Source: Phytophthora quininea
Taxonomy: Eukaryota > Oomycota > Peronosporomycetes > Peronosporales > Peronosporaceae
DNA length: 64,000 nt
Assembly: GCA_011947345.1 (NCBI GenBank)
Contig: JAAVTG010001003.1
Location: 1,054,001-1,118,000, forward strand
Reading direction: 5' to 3'
A model generated the notes under the pieces. The model saw nothing but the letters and a program-made list of their open reading frames with translations. It made no database searches and was not told the origin of the DNA. Position numbers and translations under genes: made by a program. Positions 45,890 to 56,905 of this stretch are shown one piece after another (positions within the stretch are counted from its first letter, which is position 1; every line of letters begins with the position of its first letter).

Positions 45890-48560
45890 CTATAAAAAAG
45901 TAATTATTTCCTCATCGAGTAGTGGAGTTCTTTGGGGGCCACGCCCAGGCAGAGCGGGATTGAGTGTATTGAATTGACGGAGACGGCTACTCCTTAGAGC
46001 GGTGGGTCGCCCATTGAAGATGTAATCTTCCGTCGTCGTCGAACACTCGACTGCCCCGGAGCTGCCGTGGCCATCATTTCCGCGAGCTGATCTCTTGACG
46101 CCGCATCGATGTGGATGTACTGCTGAAAGCAGTCGCTCGCCAACGACCTTGTAGCTTGATGGTTGAGTCATCGCAACCAGCTTGGAAGAGAGCCGTGGCG
46201 CCACCGGCACGAAACGAGTGAGTACCATATCTTGAGCTCTCGTATCCACATGCTTCTGCCGCATGTTTGATCGCCCTGTCAACAACCCTGGCTGGCAGAA
46301 TGGCGTTATCTGCCCAGCATAACGGTGCGTGCGGTTGTAACTGGGAGTTTTCCTTCAGCAGCGCCAGCACTGCCCTCACCGGGCACAGCCATGGCGTACC
46401 CGATATTGCCGTAGTTCTTGAAGTTGCTACACCTAGGTGATCAGTCTTACTGCCTCGAAATGTCAGTGTCACGCGGTGCATCTTGCTCTTGCTGTTCGTT
46501 CTTTGGCCCTGCTTATCAGAGATGGTGACGTCGCAGCGGCGGATGACGAACCATGATGCTGATTCCTTGGTTCCGAGATACTCTGACCTTCGCAACAGGA
46601 AAAAAGTAGCCCAAGACAGCGGTCCCCCATGTAACGCGGTCGCGGGGTGATTTAGAGTCGAGGTCTCATCAGAGTTGCCGGAGAAGATCGATGGTGACCA
46701 GTTCTCGGCGTTGTGGTGGTGCTGACATCCTGCGCATCCCGAGCAGAGCAAGGCGATGCCCCTCGGAGAGTCGAACTGGGTATTCGTAGCGGACTTGATG
46801 ATGCCACGAGATGTGGCTGCACTTGGACAGCACGGTAGTAGCGTTGGCGACGGAGGTCGGTTCGGTTCACCAAGCCAGCAGGCAACGGCGAAGAGAGCGA
46901 GCTGGAGTGATATCTATCCGGTTGTCGCGAAAGGCGACAGGGTTCGTGTCGGTGGCGACGCCAGTCACACCACTGTTGCCACGTTCGATCGTAGAGTCTT
47001 CTGGAGCTTGGGGCCAGTGACGCGGCCTGTAGGTCGACGAGAAAGTGGTGTAGATCCGTCGGAGGCACGACGGTACTGTAACCTGGGACCAGAAACACAC
47101 TGCTTAGTAAACACTTCCCGATGAGTGGGGTGACTGAGGTGGCTGCCTGCGTCCGCCACGACGTTACAAGCCCCCAGCGAATGTTCTGTCGTGACGCGAA
47201 GACGCCGTGTCGCTTCCGCAATACCGATACTACGGTATAGCTCTTGGGCTAACGGATGGCGAGCCGACAGCTTGTTGGTCCTCGAGACCGTGATCCTGTT
47301 GTCGCTCCAGCAGCGAATTTGCGGCCACTGCGGCGCATGTGTGGAGTGTCATGACGGACCAAAGATCAGGCAAGCGAGTGCAACTGCAAATTGCTCGCGA
47401 ATGTTGATGCCAAACGCCGGGTTGGCGACTTCGTCGTTGTCAAACAGGAGCACCAAATAGCGTTCGGAGCCGGGATCGAGGACACACAGTCCTTTGCTAC
47501 TGACATCCATGTACACGGGAACGTCAGGTTGAGGAAGAGATCCAAAAGCCGTGTCGGTACACCTTCAAGCGCACCGGAGCGCAGGATGGTGCTGAGACAC
47601 TGCACGTCGTCGGCTAACCATGACGAGATGATGGTGGACCTGTGTGGTGGGACCGCGATACACAGCGTTTGTAAACGCTGGTAAAATGGGCGCGCCGCTC
47701 GAAGACACGTCGCCACGTGACGTAGGCTGCCCAGGAGTTTTTGCAGATCTCGTGCAAAAATACGAGCGGAGGAAACCGCAGCATGAATACGCTGTAGAGC
47801 CTTGGTAATTTTCTCAGGTGGCATTGTCATCGTTCTGGCCGCGCTGTCCCAATCGAGACCAAGCGCACGGAGCTTGATATCCCACACGGTGGAATTGGAT
47901 TCATTGATCGCCGCGGGGTCGAGTACGGCTAGCATGGCCAACCGGAGAGTTTCTTCTGCGATCGCACACCGCTCATCCAGGTCCGGCTCCACCATGACGT
48001 GGTCGTCGACCCACTCATACGCGAAAAAGGGGGCCATGTCGTGGTGGCCCGGCCGCATGGTTGCCGGTGACTCGCACCCGACTTTGGTGGAGATAGCTCG
48101 CCCAAACATGCTGTAGAATGCAGGGGAGCAGGTCCACCCGAGTGGCGTCGACAAATCCACGACACCTGTCTTGCCTTGACGAATCCGACCACCCATCTAG
48201 TGCACGTCGTCCGCATACTGGCGGAAGTGGTGGAACGCGCCTTGAACATCACCTTTGAGAAGAGAATGCGCCCGGGTAAACTTCCGCAAGGACCTCAATA
48301 CGCTCAGCAAGGGCGCTGACGTACTGATATTTCACATCCGGCAGTGATTCTTGGACATTATAGCTGTTGATCGATTCGCCAACAGGGAAGGCGAGATCGT
48401 GGAATAGGCGGATCGCGCTCGCGTCACGAGCAGCAGCTTTTGGAACGGCTCCATATGGGCTGATCGCAACGTGCCACTCAGTAAGTAGATGTTCATTGAT
48501 GACCAAGTAGGTTCCAGCCATCTCGCCCTCGTGAATCTTAGCGGCGATGCCTTCAGCGTG
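45890..48560 (-). CDS. DIRS-like RT-RNase H-tyrosine recombinase region (broken frames)
   Basis: RT parts read LGWTCSPAFYSMFGRAIS and AYEWVDDHVMVEPD (active-site DD near 48010). RNase H follows with MDVSSKGLCVLDPGS and the DIRS-typical INIREQFAVALAC, then SDNRITV and ADAGSHLSHP. The recombinase shows an N-terminal SAM-like segment (APSSRRLYDRTWQQWCDW) and the catalytic block GTHSFRAGGAT (Arg near 46211), then LQGRW and a candidate tyrosine in QQYIHID. Several frame changes occur, so it is either inactive or affected by the same deletion errors. Confidence 0.75.
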
Positions 48561-48620
48561 TTGATCGGCCGAACGACGATTAGTCGGCGGGGGCTTCGAC
48601 GGTAGGAATGACCCTAAACA

Positions 48621-49282
48621 TTATGCTCGAAAGCCATGCAGAGCGATCCGGACCATCAACTCGAGGAGCCGATAATCTTGCAGAAGCCGACGGTACGCTG
48701 CTGGGTTTAGCGCTTTAGTCGGTCGGGTGTCGTCTTTCGTTTCACCCCGAACGAGGCGAACCAATTCCGGTTGCGACATGTTGCTTTTGCGCGCCAGCTG
48801 GGACAACGAGTGGTGCTTGCATAGACCTCGGCGGGGAGCGCAAATGCCGTATTGCTGCAGAACGCTGTGAAGGTGGTGACGCGTGAGTTGAGATGCCAGT
48901 GCCAGATCACGAAGTAGCCGATCTTGCACTACGGGGTATATTGGTACGTAGCCCAGCGTCGGCGATAGCGGCACGAGTCACAGAAGGCGGAAGTCGTGAT
49001 GGAGGCCTCCAAAGCATTGGTTGATGTAGGCGCGCAACGGCTGCGGGAGTTTTGCGGATGGTACAACGTGCTCTCGGCTCTTAAAGTATTGGCATTGGTC
49101 GGGCCGCCCTGGAGCCCCCACATCTTTGGGCCGAGATTGAGCGCAAGCAGAGCTGTCGGTCGTGCGGGCGAGGAATTAGCTCTTGAATCTCGGGGGCTGC
49201 CTTGGACAGGCGTGGGAGGCTCATATTCGTGTGAATCCGGCGTTAGTACGGCTTGAGCGGTTCCTTGGTGACTGCGACGAAG
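48621..49282 (-). CDS. DIRS-like element, gag C-terminal and linker region
   Basis: Frames SSLRRSHQGTAQAVLTPD to CDSCRYRRRW, then PVVQDRLLRDLALASQLTRH to LQDYRLLELMVRIALHGF. They begin exactly where the MULE ends and continue the gag-like frame interrupted at 52211. No conserved catalytic motif. Confidence 0.5.
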
Positions 49283-49398
49283 GGAAGAATTTTTTGGGGT
49301 CAAGTTTGGGTCAGGTCAAGTTCGGGTCAAGTTCAAAATTTAGTTTTTTCTGAAACTTGATCCTAAAACTTGACCCAACTCGTGACTTGACCAACCTC
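49283..49398 (+). repeat. MULE left terminal inverted repeat
   Basis: The first ~50 bp are the reverse complement of the right end except for one T in a run. Several ggtcaag motifs are present in both orientations. Confidence 0.85.
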
Positions 49399-49589
49399 TA
49401 TTCTGTGATATTGAATAAATTCTCATACTTTATTCATGAAACTTTCACTTTTAGAGGAGGTTGATTGCCGCACTAGTCGAGCAGTGATTATTCACTTCAA
49501 CTTTAACTTTTGATTGAATTGGCTCGATTAACGCCAAAGCAAAACCGATAGGAAATACCATAAGTAAGTCAACCATTCGAAAAAATTTC

Positions 49590-49663
49590 GAAGATATTGG
49601 TGCACTGAGTGTGTGTCAACGTTTCTAAACGCATGGTTCGGGTTCAAATCCCGTCGTGTCCTA
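49590..49663 (+). ncRNA. tRNA-like/Pol III B-box remnant inside the MULE
   Basis: cgggttcaaatcccg forms a perfect T-arm stem-loop with the B-box core GGTTCAAATCC. A TGGTGCACTGAG about 40 bp upstream loosely resembles an A box. The acceptor and anticodon stems do not pair, so this is not a working tRNA; it could be a tRNA pseudogene or the head of a tRNA-derived SINE. Confidence 0.3.
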
Positions 49664-50089
49664 CTCTTCACGTAAGGTTCGTCGCTCATCCGTCCGCCGA
49701 TGTCCGTTCCGTTCACCCATATGGTAATATGCATTGCATTCTGGGCTAACCTACCCAGTTGTCAGTGGTGACAGGGCAAAGGTCAGGTACATGAGAACGA
49801 TGTGGCAATAGAGGGACACGGGAGTAAGTTTTGACGTTGGTAATTGTACATGATATTTATGTACTTTCTTGTATCGGATACATTCCAGGTCCTCCCAAAC
49901 AGGGTACAAGCAGCGAAATTATAGTGCTACAAATTCTAAATAAATTAAAATGTTGAACAGCTCACTTATGCACTAATCAACTAAGTTTCAGCTTGATTTT
50001 TATTATTAGATCTCAGACACTCAAAAGCCCCCGGCATAAAACTAAGACCTAACTATTGCCAATGAATGAAAATGGTGCATACAAACCGT

Positions 50090-51867
50090 CTAATACGCAG
50101 GCGATTGCGATTCGTCCGACGAGGCAAATGACTCAGTGGCCACCACGGACGAATTATCGGAGTCGGAAAATCTTCCTGGTGCTGAATGTGAGTCTTCGTG
50201 GGCGGGTGCTCGAACAATTCGGTTGGAAATATCGTCCAACAGCTGTGCATTCTGCCGACTCTGCTCTTCGATTACTCCGATAAATTGAGTGACGTCTGGA
50301 TGAGGCACTGCAAAAGCCTCATTTAGTGCCCGATTATAGCGCTCTAGAGGATTGTTGGTCTGATTCACGATGTCCTCTCGCAAGCCGTAGATATTCCACG
50401 ACTCTGGCTTGAACTTCTTGATCCATGTGTTCTTGAAATATTTCCAAAAGCGTTTCCACTTCTCCGTCGAATATTGAATGCCAAGTTCTTCACAGTCGTC
50501 CTTGATCAAATTTTTCACCTCGCGTTGCCCTCTGTTCATAATCTCACTGCGACGAATTACTGTTAATTTGTCGAGACAACCTTCGGCCATAGCAACAGCA
50601 ACTTCTTGGGGTGGTATCCTCAACTTTAGTAACTTTCGACGAAGAGCTTGCTTAAAGTGAAACAGGCAACCAATAATTCGAGCCTCTGGAAACTGGTTCT
50701 TGGCGGCTTTTATCATGGCATACTCGAAGTCACATACGACGTGCGTCGGTCTAAGCTTTCGATCGCAAGCCATGAACACAAAGTGTAGCAAATGTTCGTA
50801 AACTTGAGCCGTCTTGCCGGTAGTCAACACGTAAAACACCGATAGATAGACATCTGAAATGGCGTCGCGAGTCATTAAAATGACGAGTTGGTAAAACTTA
50901 GTCGGCACACACTTGTACGTTGCGTCCATGAATAGAGAGCTTTGCCGCTGCTTCATACGATCGACCAAGTGGGGTGTCTCCAGCCAATAACGCGGTGCAA
51001 CACTTCGTCTTCGTAGTACGTGAAGTGAAATTGGAAAAACTTGAGATCCGGGCTATTTTTAACGTTGCACAAAGGTTCACTTTCAATGCGACCATAAATT
51101 TCTCGGCCGAAGTGTTTCGCTCTTGTTCGATATAGCCGGCCTAAAACTTGCGTTTTAGTCGCCCCACGGACAATCTGCGTGTCATCGCCATAAAACCGAT
51201 CACGGACAGTCAACCATACTTGTTTTGGTGGCATGGTCACGTTACGAAGTGCCAGCGTATCCGTAAAATCCAGCATCTGCTCTTTGCAGTCGACGGTCAC
51301 CGGTGGAGGTCCTTGCTCAGCAGGCTGATTACGATCAGGATTGCATGCTGGTTTGCGAATTCCTTCCACCCATGCAGCGTTTGGAGTTATGGCTAGTTTT
51401 GCCCGACAGCCGGTACGTCAGCGCACGCTGCAGCGATGAAGCTCCGATAAACCGCTCGCCCAGTAATACGAGTAGCCATATCCGCGGTAGTAAACCGACT
51501 TCGTCTTGTCGTTGCGCACAACTTCGTCGGGAACGCCATGTTGACTTGTACCTGGAACAGGGTTGTCATAATCACCAGCACCGTCTCCTGGTACTTGGAT
51601 ATTATCAGTGTCCCCTGGCTCATCGTCGCCTGGCTCATCGTCACCTGGCTCACCATTTATGCCTGTGGTTGTTGCAGTTGGACCACGATACGGAGACCCT
51701 TCGTAGTCGAACGAAGCAGACTTGTAACTACTCGAATCGGACTGAACGTCTTCTTCTGCTTGATAGCCGTCGGATTCAGATTGGTCGGACATGGAATCGT
51801 CGGGCGACATCGACATTGCAACGGGGTAGGTGCACCCGTCGCTCGCTTGGACCGAAGAGCAGCGCAA
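50090..51867 (-). CDS. MULE transposase
   Basis: N-terminal acidic region (SMSPDDSMSDQSES), then a Cys-containing segment (YYRGYGYSYYW, HRCS, TGCRAKL) that recalls FLYWCH/WRKY-GCM1 zinc fingers but is not a clear match. The DDE core follows: first Asp in SLFMDATYKCVP (about 50926), second in VVCDFEYAMIKA, the CLFHFKQAL block, and Glu in NNPLERYNRALNE. It ends in a Ser/Asp-rich tail. There is an in-frame TGA at 51418-51420 and a one-base loss near 50978, where GGG read as GG fits. The stop is a substitution, so the copy may be truly defective. Confidence 0.8.
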
Positions 51868-52069
51868 TACGAAGACCGAGTCTGTGGTTTGGGGGAAATT
51901 GACTCTGTGGCGTGGGCCATTGAATTAAAGTCGACACATGATTGCCTGACGTTAAATCTGTTACCCAATCAGCGGATGCCAACGCACGGCAGCCTTGATG
52001 CGTGCCGTTGTACCTATTTATGTATTTAGGTGGCTATAAACGAAATTTACATAAATCTCTGTGATAATT

Positions 52070-52210
52070 GATAGGGGTTGACCCAAACTTGACCCAAATA
52101 AAACTTGACCAGAACTTGACCCAAAAAAGGCATCTTGACCCGACTTGACCCCAAAAAATGGACTTGACCCGAACTTGACCTGACCCAAACTTGACCCCAA
52201 AAATTCTTCC
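52070..52210 (-). repeat. MULE right terminal inverted repeat with TTGACC array
   Basis: Contains about nine TTGACC motifs in some 130 bp on the plus strand, spaced irregularly. The outermost ~50 bp pair with the left end. Confidence 0.85.
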
Positions 52211-53131
52211 AAACTGGGCCCGTGGTGCGACGCCATGAGCTGCTCCACCTTCCTGGAGGAAAGAGCTGGTTAAGTAGCTGGAGATCTGGATTAGAGGGCA
52301 CCAACTTATCTTGGACGCGCACACGCGTCTCTTCACCAGACAGTACGTCGTTGAGAGCGCATGTGCGGTAGTCTTCCAAAAGCCTGTTCAACCAATAGAC
52401 AAGGTACTTGAAGTCGTTCGATGTCCACAGCGAGATTCCCATCATCTGCTGCACAAAACTGTACATGGCTTCAACCACCTTGATGGCATCTACCGCGCAG
52501 AAAGCCGCACAGTACGTTCGCAATCCGGCTAGTGCGGACAGGATGTCGTCGACGTTGAGCGCCGACGGCAAGGGCACCGCAGACGAAAACTCTTGCATAT
52601 TCACGGTCAAAGACATCACCCACGCCATCCGTGCGAGGGGTCGAGCTGCGCAAGATGCATGATCGACAAACCGCGCACCCCAAACTGGAAGTCGTAGACG
52701 CGAAGCAGGACGCCGGTATGCGGAGCAAACGTGACTGCGGTGTGGTTCAGTTTCTCGTCAACAAAATCATGTGCAGACGTACCTGTGTAGACCGCTGCAG
52801 AGACCAGGTTGTGTACACGACGATGAGCTTGGGGAGGCTGGAAATGGGACTTAGGTTTCTTGCCGTTGCCACCCGAAGCCTCGTCCAGGCTGTCTGTCCG
52901 GCGACGCTTGAGATGACTAGCACTACCACGGCGGCGAGCCAGCGTCGCGAGATAGTGGTCGAGAACTTCGGAAAAGTCTTGTAGATCTGCCGCGAGACGA
53001 GCATGATGGTCGGTATCTGAGCCACGGAGATGCACAGGATGCTCAGCACTGAGGATAGCGCTAGGAGCGGCCTCCACGCCGCTGTCCGAATCAAACAAAG
53101 ATCCCGAGGGTACCGACGGTGGCGCAACCAT
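52211..53131 (-). CDS. DIRS-like element, gag-like N-terminal part
   Basis: MVAPPSVPSGSLFDSDSGVE start, a nuclear-localisation-like HLKRRRTDS, then FVDEKLNHTAVTFAPHTGVL and, after a frame change near 52625, MSLTVNMQEFSSAVPLPSAL and DFKYLVYWLNRLLEDY. The frame runs into the MULE end at 52210. The gag assignment rests on position upstream of RT. Confidence 0.5.
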
Positions 53132-53537
53132 AACTTGAGGAGCTCTTCGGACTCGCGGGGTCGTCGAGCGGGCTGGTGGAGGGAGGAAAAGTCCTCGCCA
53201 ACTCCAGCGCGTACCGATCTGCCAATTTGTTTGGGATATCAGGGGCTTTTAAGCGCCTCAGCCAATTTAATTGTTGCAAGGGATCCCTATGAAGATTGGG
53301 CTAACGCCCTCAAACTCAAAAGAACCTGCAATAGCAACATCCTTCTACGGGACTGCTTCACAATTAAAACAAAATTACCACAGCGAAGTGAAAAAGGCTT
53401 AGCATACGTACACGTCATTAAATCTTGCGTGTACATTACAACTCCGTGCTAGTCTCGAATTATCGTAGCAGATAGCAGCGTGTATGCATCCGTCAGACTT
53501 TCCGGCCATAACTACACAATCCGTTGTCGAAATAGCA
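53132..53537. other. spacer between the DIRS-like element and the aminotransferase relic
   Basis: About 400 bp that may include the 5' terminus of the DIRS-like element. I see no gene or clear inverted repeat in it. Confidence 0.4.
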
Positions 53538-53877
53538 ATATTCCGACACGTTGTTGTAATCTCCGAGGAGATTTACGAGCAGCTCATTTACCAAGACGAC
53601 GGTATTCCTGAGCGTGTAATAAAGCTTCGCAGCAATCCCGGACATGTTTGAGCGCATGATCGTCATCAACGGTTTCTGGTCGGCTGGACCCAGGCAATTC
53701 ATCGAGCCATGTCAACTCATGCAGGGACAAACCACATCCTATTCAAACAGTATTGCCCAAGGTTCCGATTACGGCGAAGACCTTGGCCTTCGCATTGCGC
53801 ATGCCCGATCGATGGACACCATGATACACGCGATGGATGGGTTCGAGTCTGCGATCAACTCGCTGAAGTTTGAGTAG
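53538..53877 (+). pseudogene. relic of a gene-C-type aminotransferase (C-terminal part)
   Basis: Reads FRHVVVISEEIYEQLIYQDD, then a broken stretch, MFERMIVINGF, a deletion that removes the PLP lysine (SKAYAM) region, QFIEPCQLMQGQTTS, and a second large deletion. It resumes with GSDYGEDLGLRIAHARSMDT and ends SLKFE-stop. The 33 bp after the stop match the gene C 3' flank at all but one position. Multi-residue deletions in the catalytic core make this a genuine pseudogene, unlike the one-base breaks elsewhere. Confidence 0.9.
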
Positions 53878-54009
53878 ATGAAGAAATGGCGTGAGGCAAT
53901 AAGATCATGACCCTCGTCGAGTAAGTAGTACGCGTGTTATCGCAACGGGTAGTCAACTCTGTCAAGCTAATGAGGGCTGAGTTCATTAGCAGGATAAACC
54001 ACCAAATCT

Positions 54010-56731
54010 TCAAAAAGGAGCATCCTTGATCGAGCTTATCGCGGCGTGACACTTGACACGCTTCGGAACGTCATTTCCTTGGTCGATCTGCGCTCGCTTC
54101 TTGGTTTCAAGGCTTCTCGTCTTCACAGTGTTGGTTTCCTTAATAATGCCACCAGGCACATACAGTAATCCTTGCGTCGCCATATCTCGCATTTCATTGT
54201 CTGGCATGACTTTTGACACGTCCACCCTGCTGTTTGTTTTGTTTCCCATGGCACGATGTTCCAGGTTGCTGTTGACAAGCGCCACGGGGTCCCAGAGAGA
54301 GCCCGCCATGTTTGCCAGACTAGTAGCCACGCTTTTATTCAGAAACGAAAACGTAGCACAATCCAGCGAACGAAAGCAATACGTGAACATCATTTCATCT
54401 TTATTCACGATCTGATCTTGTGCTCCAGTCTTGCCTCCTGCTTTCGCACTCCACCCGCTCTTCGCAGCACGAGTTTTCTTTTCCGTGAGATTGTCATTAG
54501 AAAACGAGGCATGTATGAAGCTTATATTTCCCTCAACGTCTCCCAGTTCCATGTAGATGCGAATTACCTCGTGGATGGGCTTCATGTCCAACCAAGGACA
54601 CAGTTCCCGTGTCGCGGCCTGTGCGAATTCGCTCTCCGTTAAAGTCCCGTCGTTCACGCGAATCAAAACCAGCGATATTCCACTACCCAACGTGCCGTTC
54701 TTCGGCTTGTTATTTCCACCCTTCCGAAATATCGGGAGCAATAAATCTGCGCTGTTCTGGCCGCGAGAGAATATACCCGCCGCCCGACGTCCAAGCAGCC
54801 ACCACAGTGTGTCCTCGTTCGGCACCAACTGCAGCTGAATAAAATGGGAGAAGCCTATGCGCCAGTGCTTCCATTGCTTTTGCCAAGCTGCAAAGACCGG
54901 TTTGTCATCTTTCCCGGAGGCCATCTTCTTGCGACATATTGGCATGCTTGTACCTCCTAGCACATTCAGGAACGCCCGCACCGATACAAATTGACCAACC
55001 ATATTCTCGACGGCAATGCCCGCGGACAACAAACACTTGTCCATCGCAAGAAGCAACAAAAGACGAGCTACCATCTCGCCCATTGCGCCCGTGTCCAGCG
55101 CCTCATCTGAAATAAGCTTCTTCAGTTGGGGCAGAATGAATCTTGGAAGGGCCCCTTCGTTCGCGTACCATATTCTTCTCGCGCCAAACGAAAGCACAGG
55201 GTCGGACGTGTAGCTGCTCAAGTAGCCTTCCCAGTCATAGCTAACGTAAGCAAGAGTTGCCATAAAGTCAGCGACCACTCGAGTCGCTAATGCCGACGTC
55301 GAATATGGACGCACGCCCAGTCGGCAAATTGCCGACTGGGCAAAGCATCGACGCAACTCTATACATGGTGGTCTCAGTGAAGTTATTCCAAGCGAGTCCC
55401 AGCATCAGTTTGCTGGCTGCAAGGCGGAGCACACAGTCCGGTTTATCCTCGCCAGGAAACGTGCTCCACAACGGACGACCCATACACTTCAACGCACTCC
55501 AAGCCTCGTCTTGATCTCCAAGCACAAGGCGCTTGTACACCGCGATTTCTGTGCTTGTCTTGCAGTAGTCTTGATAACTTGCATCCAATGTTTGGGTGAG
55601 CACAAAGGGAGGAAACGCTGCCAGTTCGCCCCCTGACACACGAGTAGAGGCGTCGGCTCGTGCCGGTGGCGACAAGTCCGATATCTTTGCAAAGGTATCT
55701 ACCAACACCCCAAAAATGCCGCTTTCCGACCCCAAGCGATATTCATCATGGAGAAGTTCGTTTGCTTCACGCAGGGATCTGCGCAATATACGAAACCAGT
55801 TAATTTCGCCATGATTCTCCGCAAGCAATGCTCTCGCCTCGTCAAGGACCAGCACCACCGTTTTCTTTACTATCTTTTCTTCTTCTTCTTCGTCTTCATC
55901 TTCTCCACTTTCGTCATCTGCAGCGCCAGCTTCGTCTTCACATTTTCATCGGCCCCTGCGCTGCTGGTGCTGGCACCACCAGTGAATAAATTGATCCACT
56001 CTTTCTGGACGTCTCCCCAATGCTGCACTGCGTACTCGTAAATCGCGACCAAACGCTTCGCCATACGTTGAACGGCGACAGCATCAAGTGCTGTATAATC
56101 TTTAAGCAACCAGTCTCGAAGCTGTTCTGTTGTCTCGGAAAATCCGATGATTTGTGTGTGCGGACACAGGAGTACAGAACTCGCATGTCGGAGTGTGGGT
56201 CGCTCTGTTTGCGGGCGAGCTCCAGCAGCATCCGGCTCTTGCCGAAGCCGGAGCTCTGCACGACCGTCACGTACGGGGCCATGTACGACCCTGGGGTATA
56301 CGCTTTCATGCACCGCCATAAATATTGTTCGAACCTGGTGTGGGCATCGCCGATGTACTTGGTATCGCAGAATGCGCGTACCAGGCCCGTCATCTCCTCC
56401 TCTGTTAGTTGTCCCGCGTTTCGCTCCACCACACCAAACTTTTCCTTGGTCATTCTTGCCACAGTCTCCGCCACAGCTCGAGCATCCTCACGCGATATAG
56501 AGTGGCTCAGGTAGGCCACACGAATGCCCCTGCTAGCTCCGAAGCTAGGGAGGCAAATTCCGGGTATTCGGCATTATCCTCAGGCATAACTTGCTTTGCT
56601 GTCTCTGGCAATGCGCCGTTGCCATCTCCTTTCAGCGTCTTCAGCTGCGTCCACATGCTCGTGTTCACGAACGTGGCGATTTGCTTCGCCTTTGTCTGAG
56701 CCAACACGAAACAGCATATGTCACACGACAT
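54010..56731 (-). CDS. P-loop NTPase of the kind found in oomycete/fungal CR-type proteins
   Basis: N-terminal helical region (FVNTSMWTQLKTL), then a Walker A-like VQSSGFGKSRMLLELA (about 56250), a Lys-rich tract, a Walker B-like VLVLDEARALL (about 55850), and the following pattern GVLVDTFAKISDLSPPARAD typical of a large family of eukaryotic P-loop ATPases often linked to Crinkler-type effectors and transposons (recalled, not searched). The long C-terminal region (55356-54010) has no motif I recognise. I see no signal peptide or LxLFLAK motif, so effector status is not supported. Frame changes near 56515, 56165, 55870 and 55310 all have the sense of missing bases; whether the gene works is open. 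Confidence 0.6.
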
Positions 56732-56905
56732 GACTCAATGAACCTCCACTAGAAAGCTGGTGCACCGGTGCAGACATGCTCTTCCCGTTCTTTTGGTAAA
56801 GTGAGAAGGCTATTGTGAATGTTCCCAGCGAACGAATGACGTTGACTGACCCAGCGGAACATCAGGAATTAGCGCCGTTAAAATGTTGTTTCGTCATCTA
56901 AGTGA

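Larger units (their letters stand above)
49283..52210 (-). mobile_element. Mutator-like DNA transposon (MULE) nested in the DIRS-like element
   Basis: 2.9-kb element with terminal inverted repeats starting GGAAGAATTTTT and containing a MULE transposase. The gag-like frame of the host element continues on either side, showing nesting. I found no flanking direct repeat of 8-11 bp, which would be expected of a recent MULE insertion. Confidence 0.85.
45890..53131 (-). mobile_element. DIRS-like tyrosine-recombinase retrotransposon, split by a MULE
   Basis: Read on the minus strand: a gag-like gene (53131 to about 52220, resuming at about 49280), reverse transcriptase with WVDD box (about 48010), RNase H (about 47500-47120) and tyrosine recombinase (about 46900-45890). 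RT-RNase H-YR without integrase or protease defines DIRS-type elements. Ends are approximate because I could not find terminal repeats. Confidence 0.75.
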
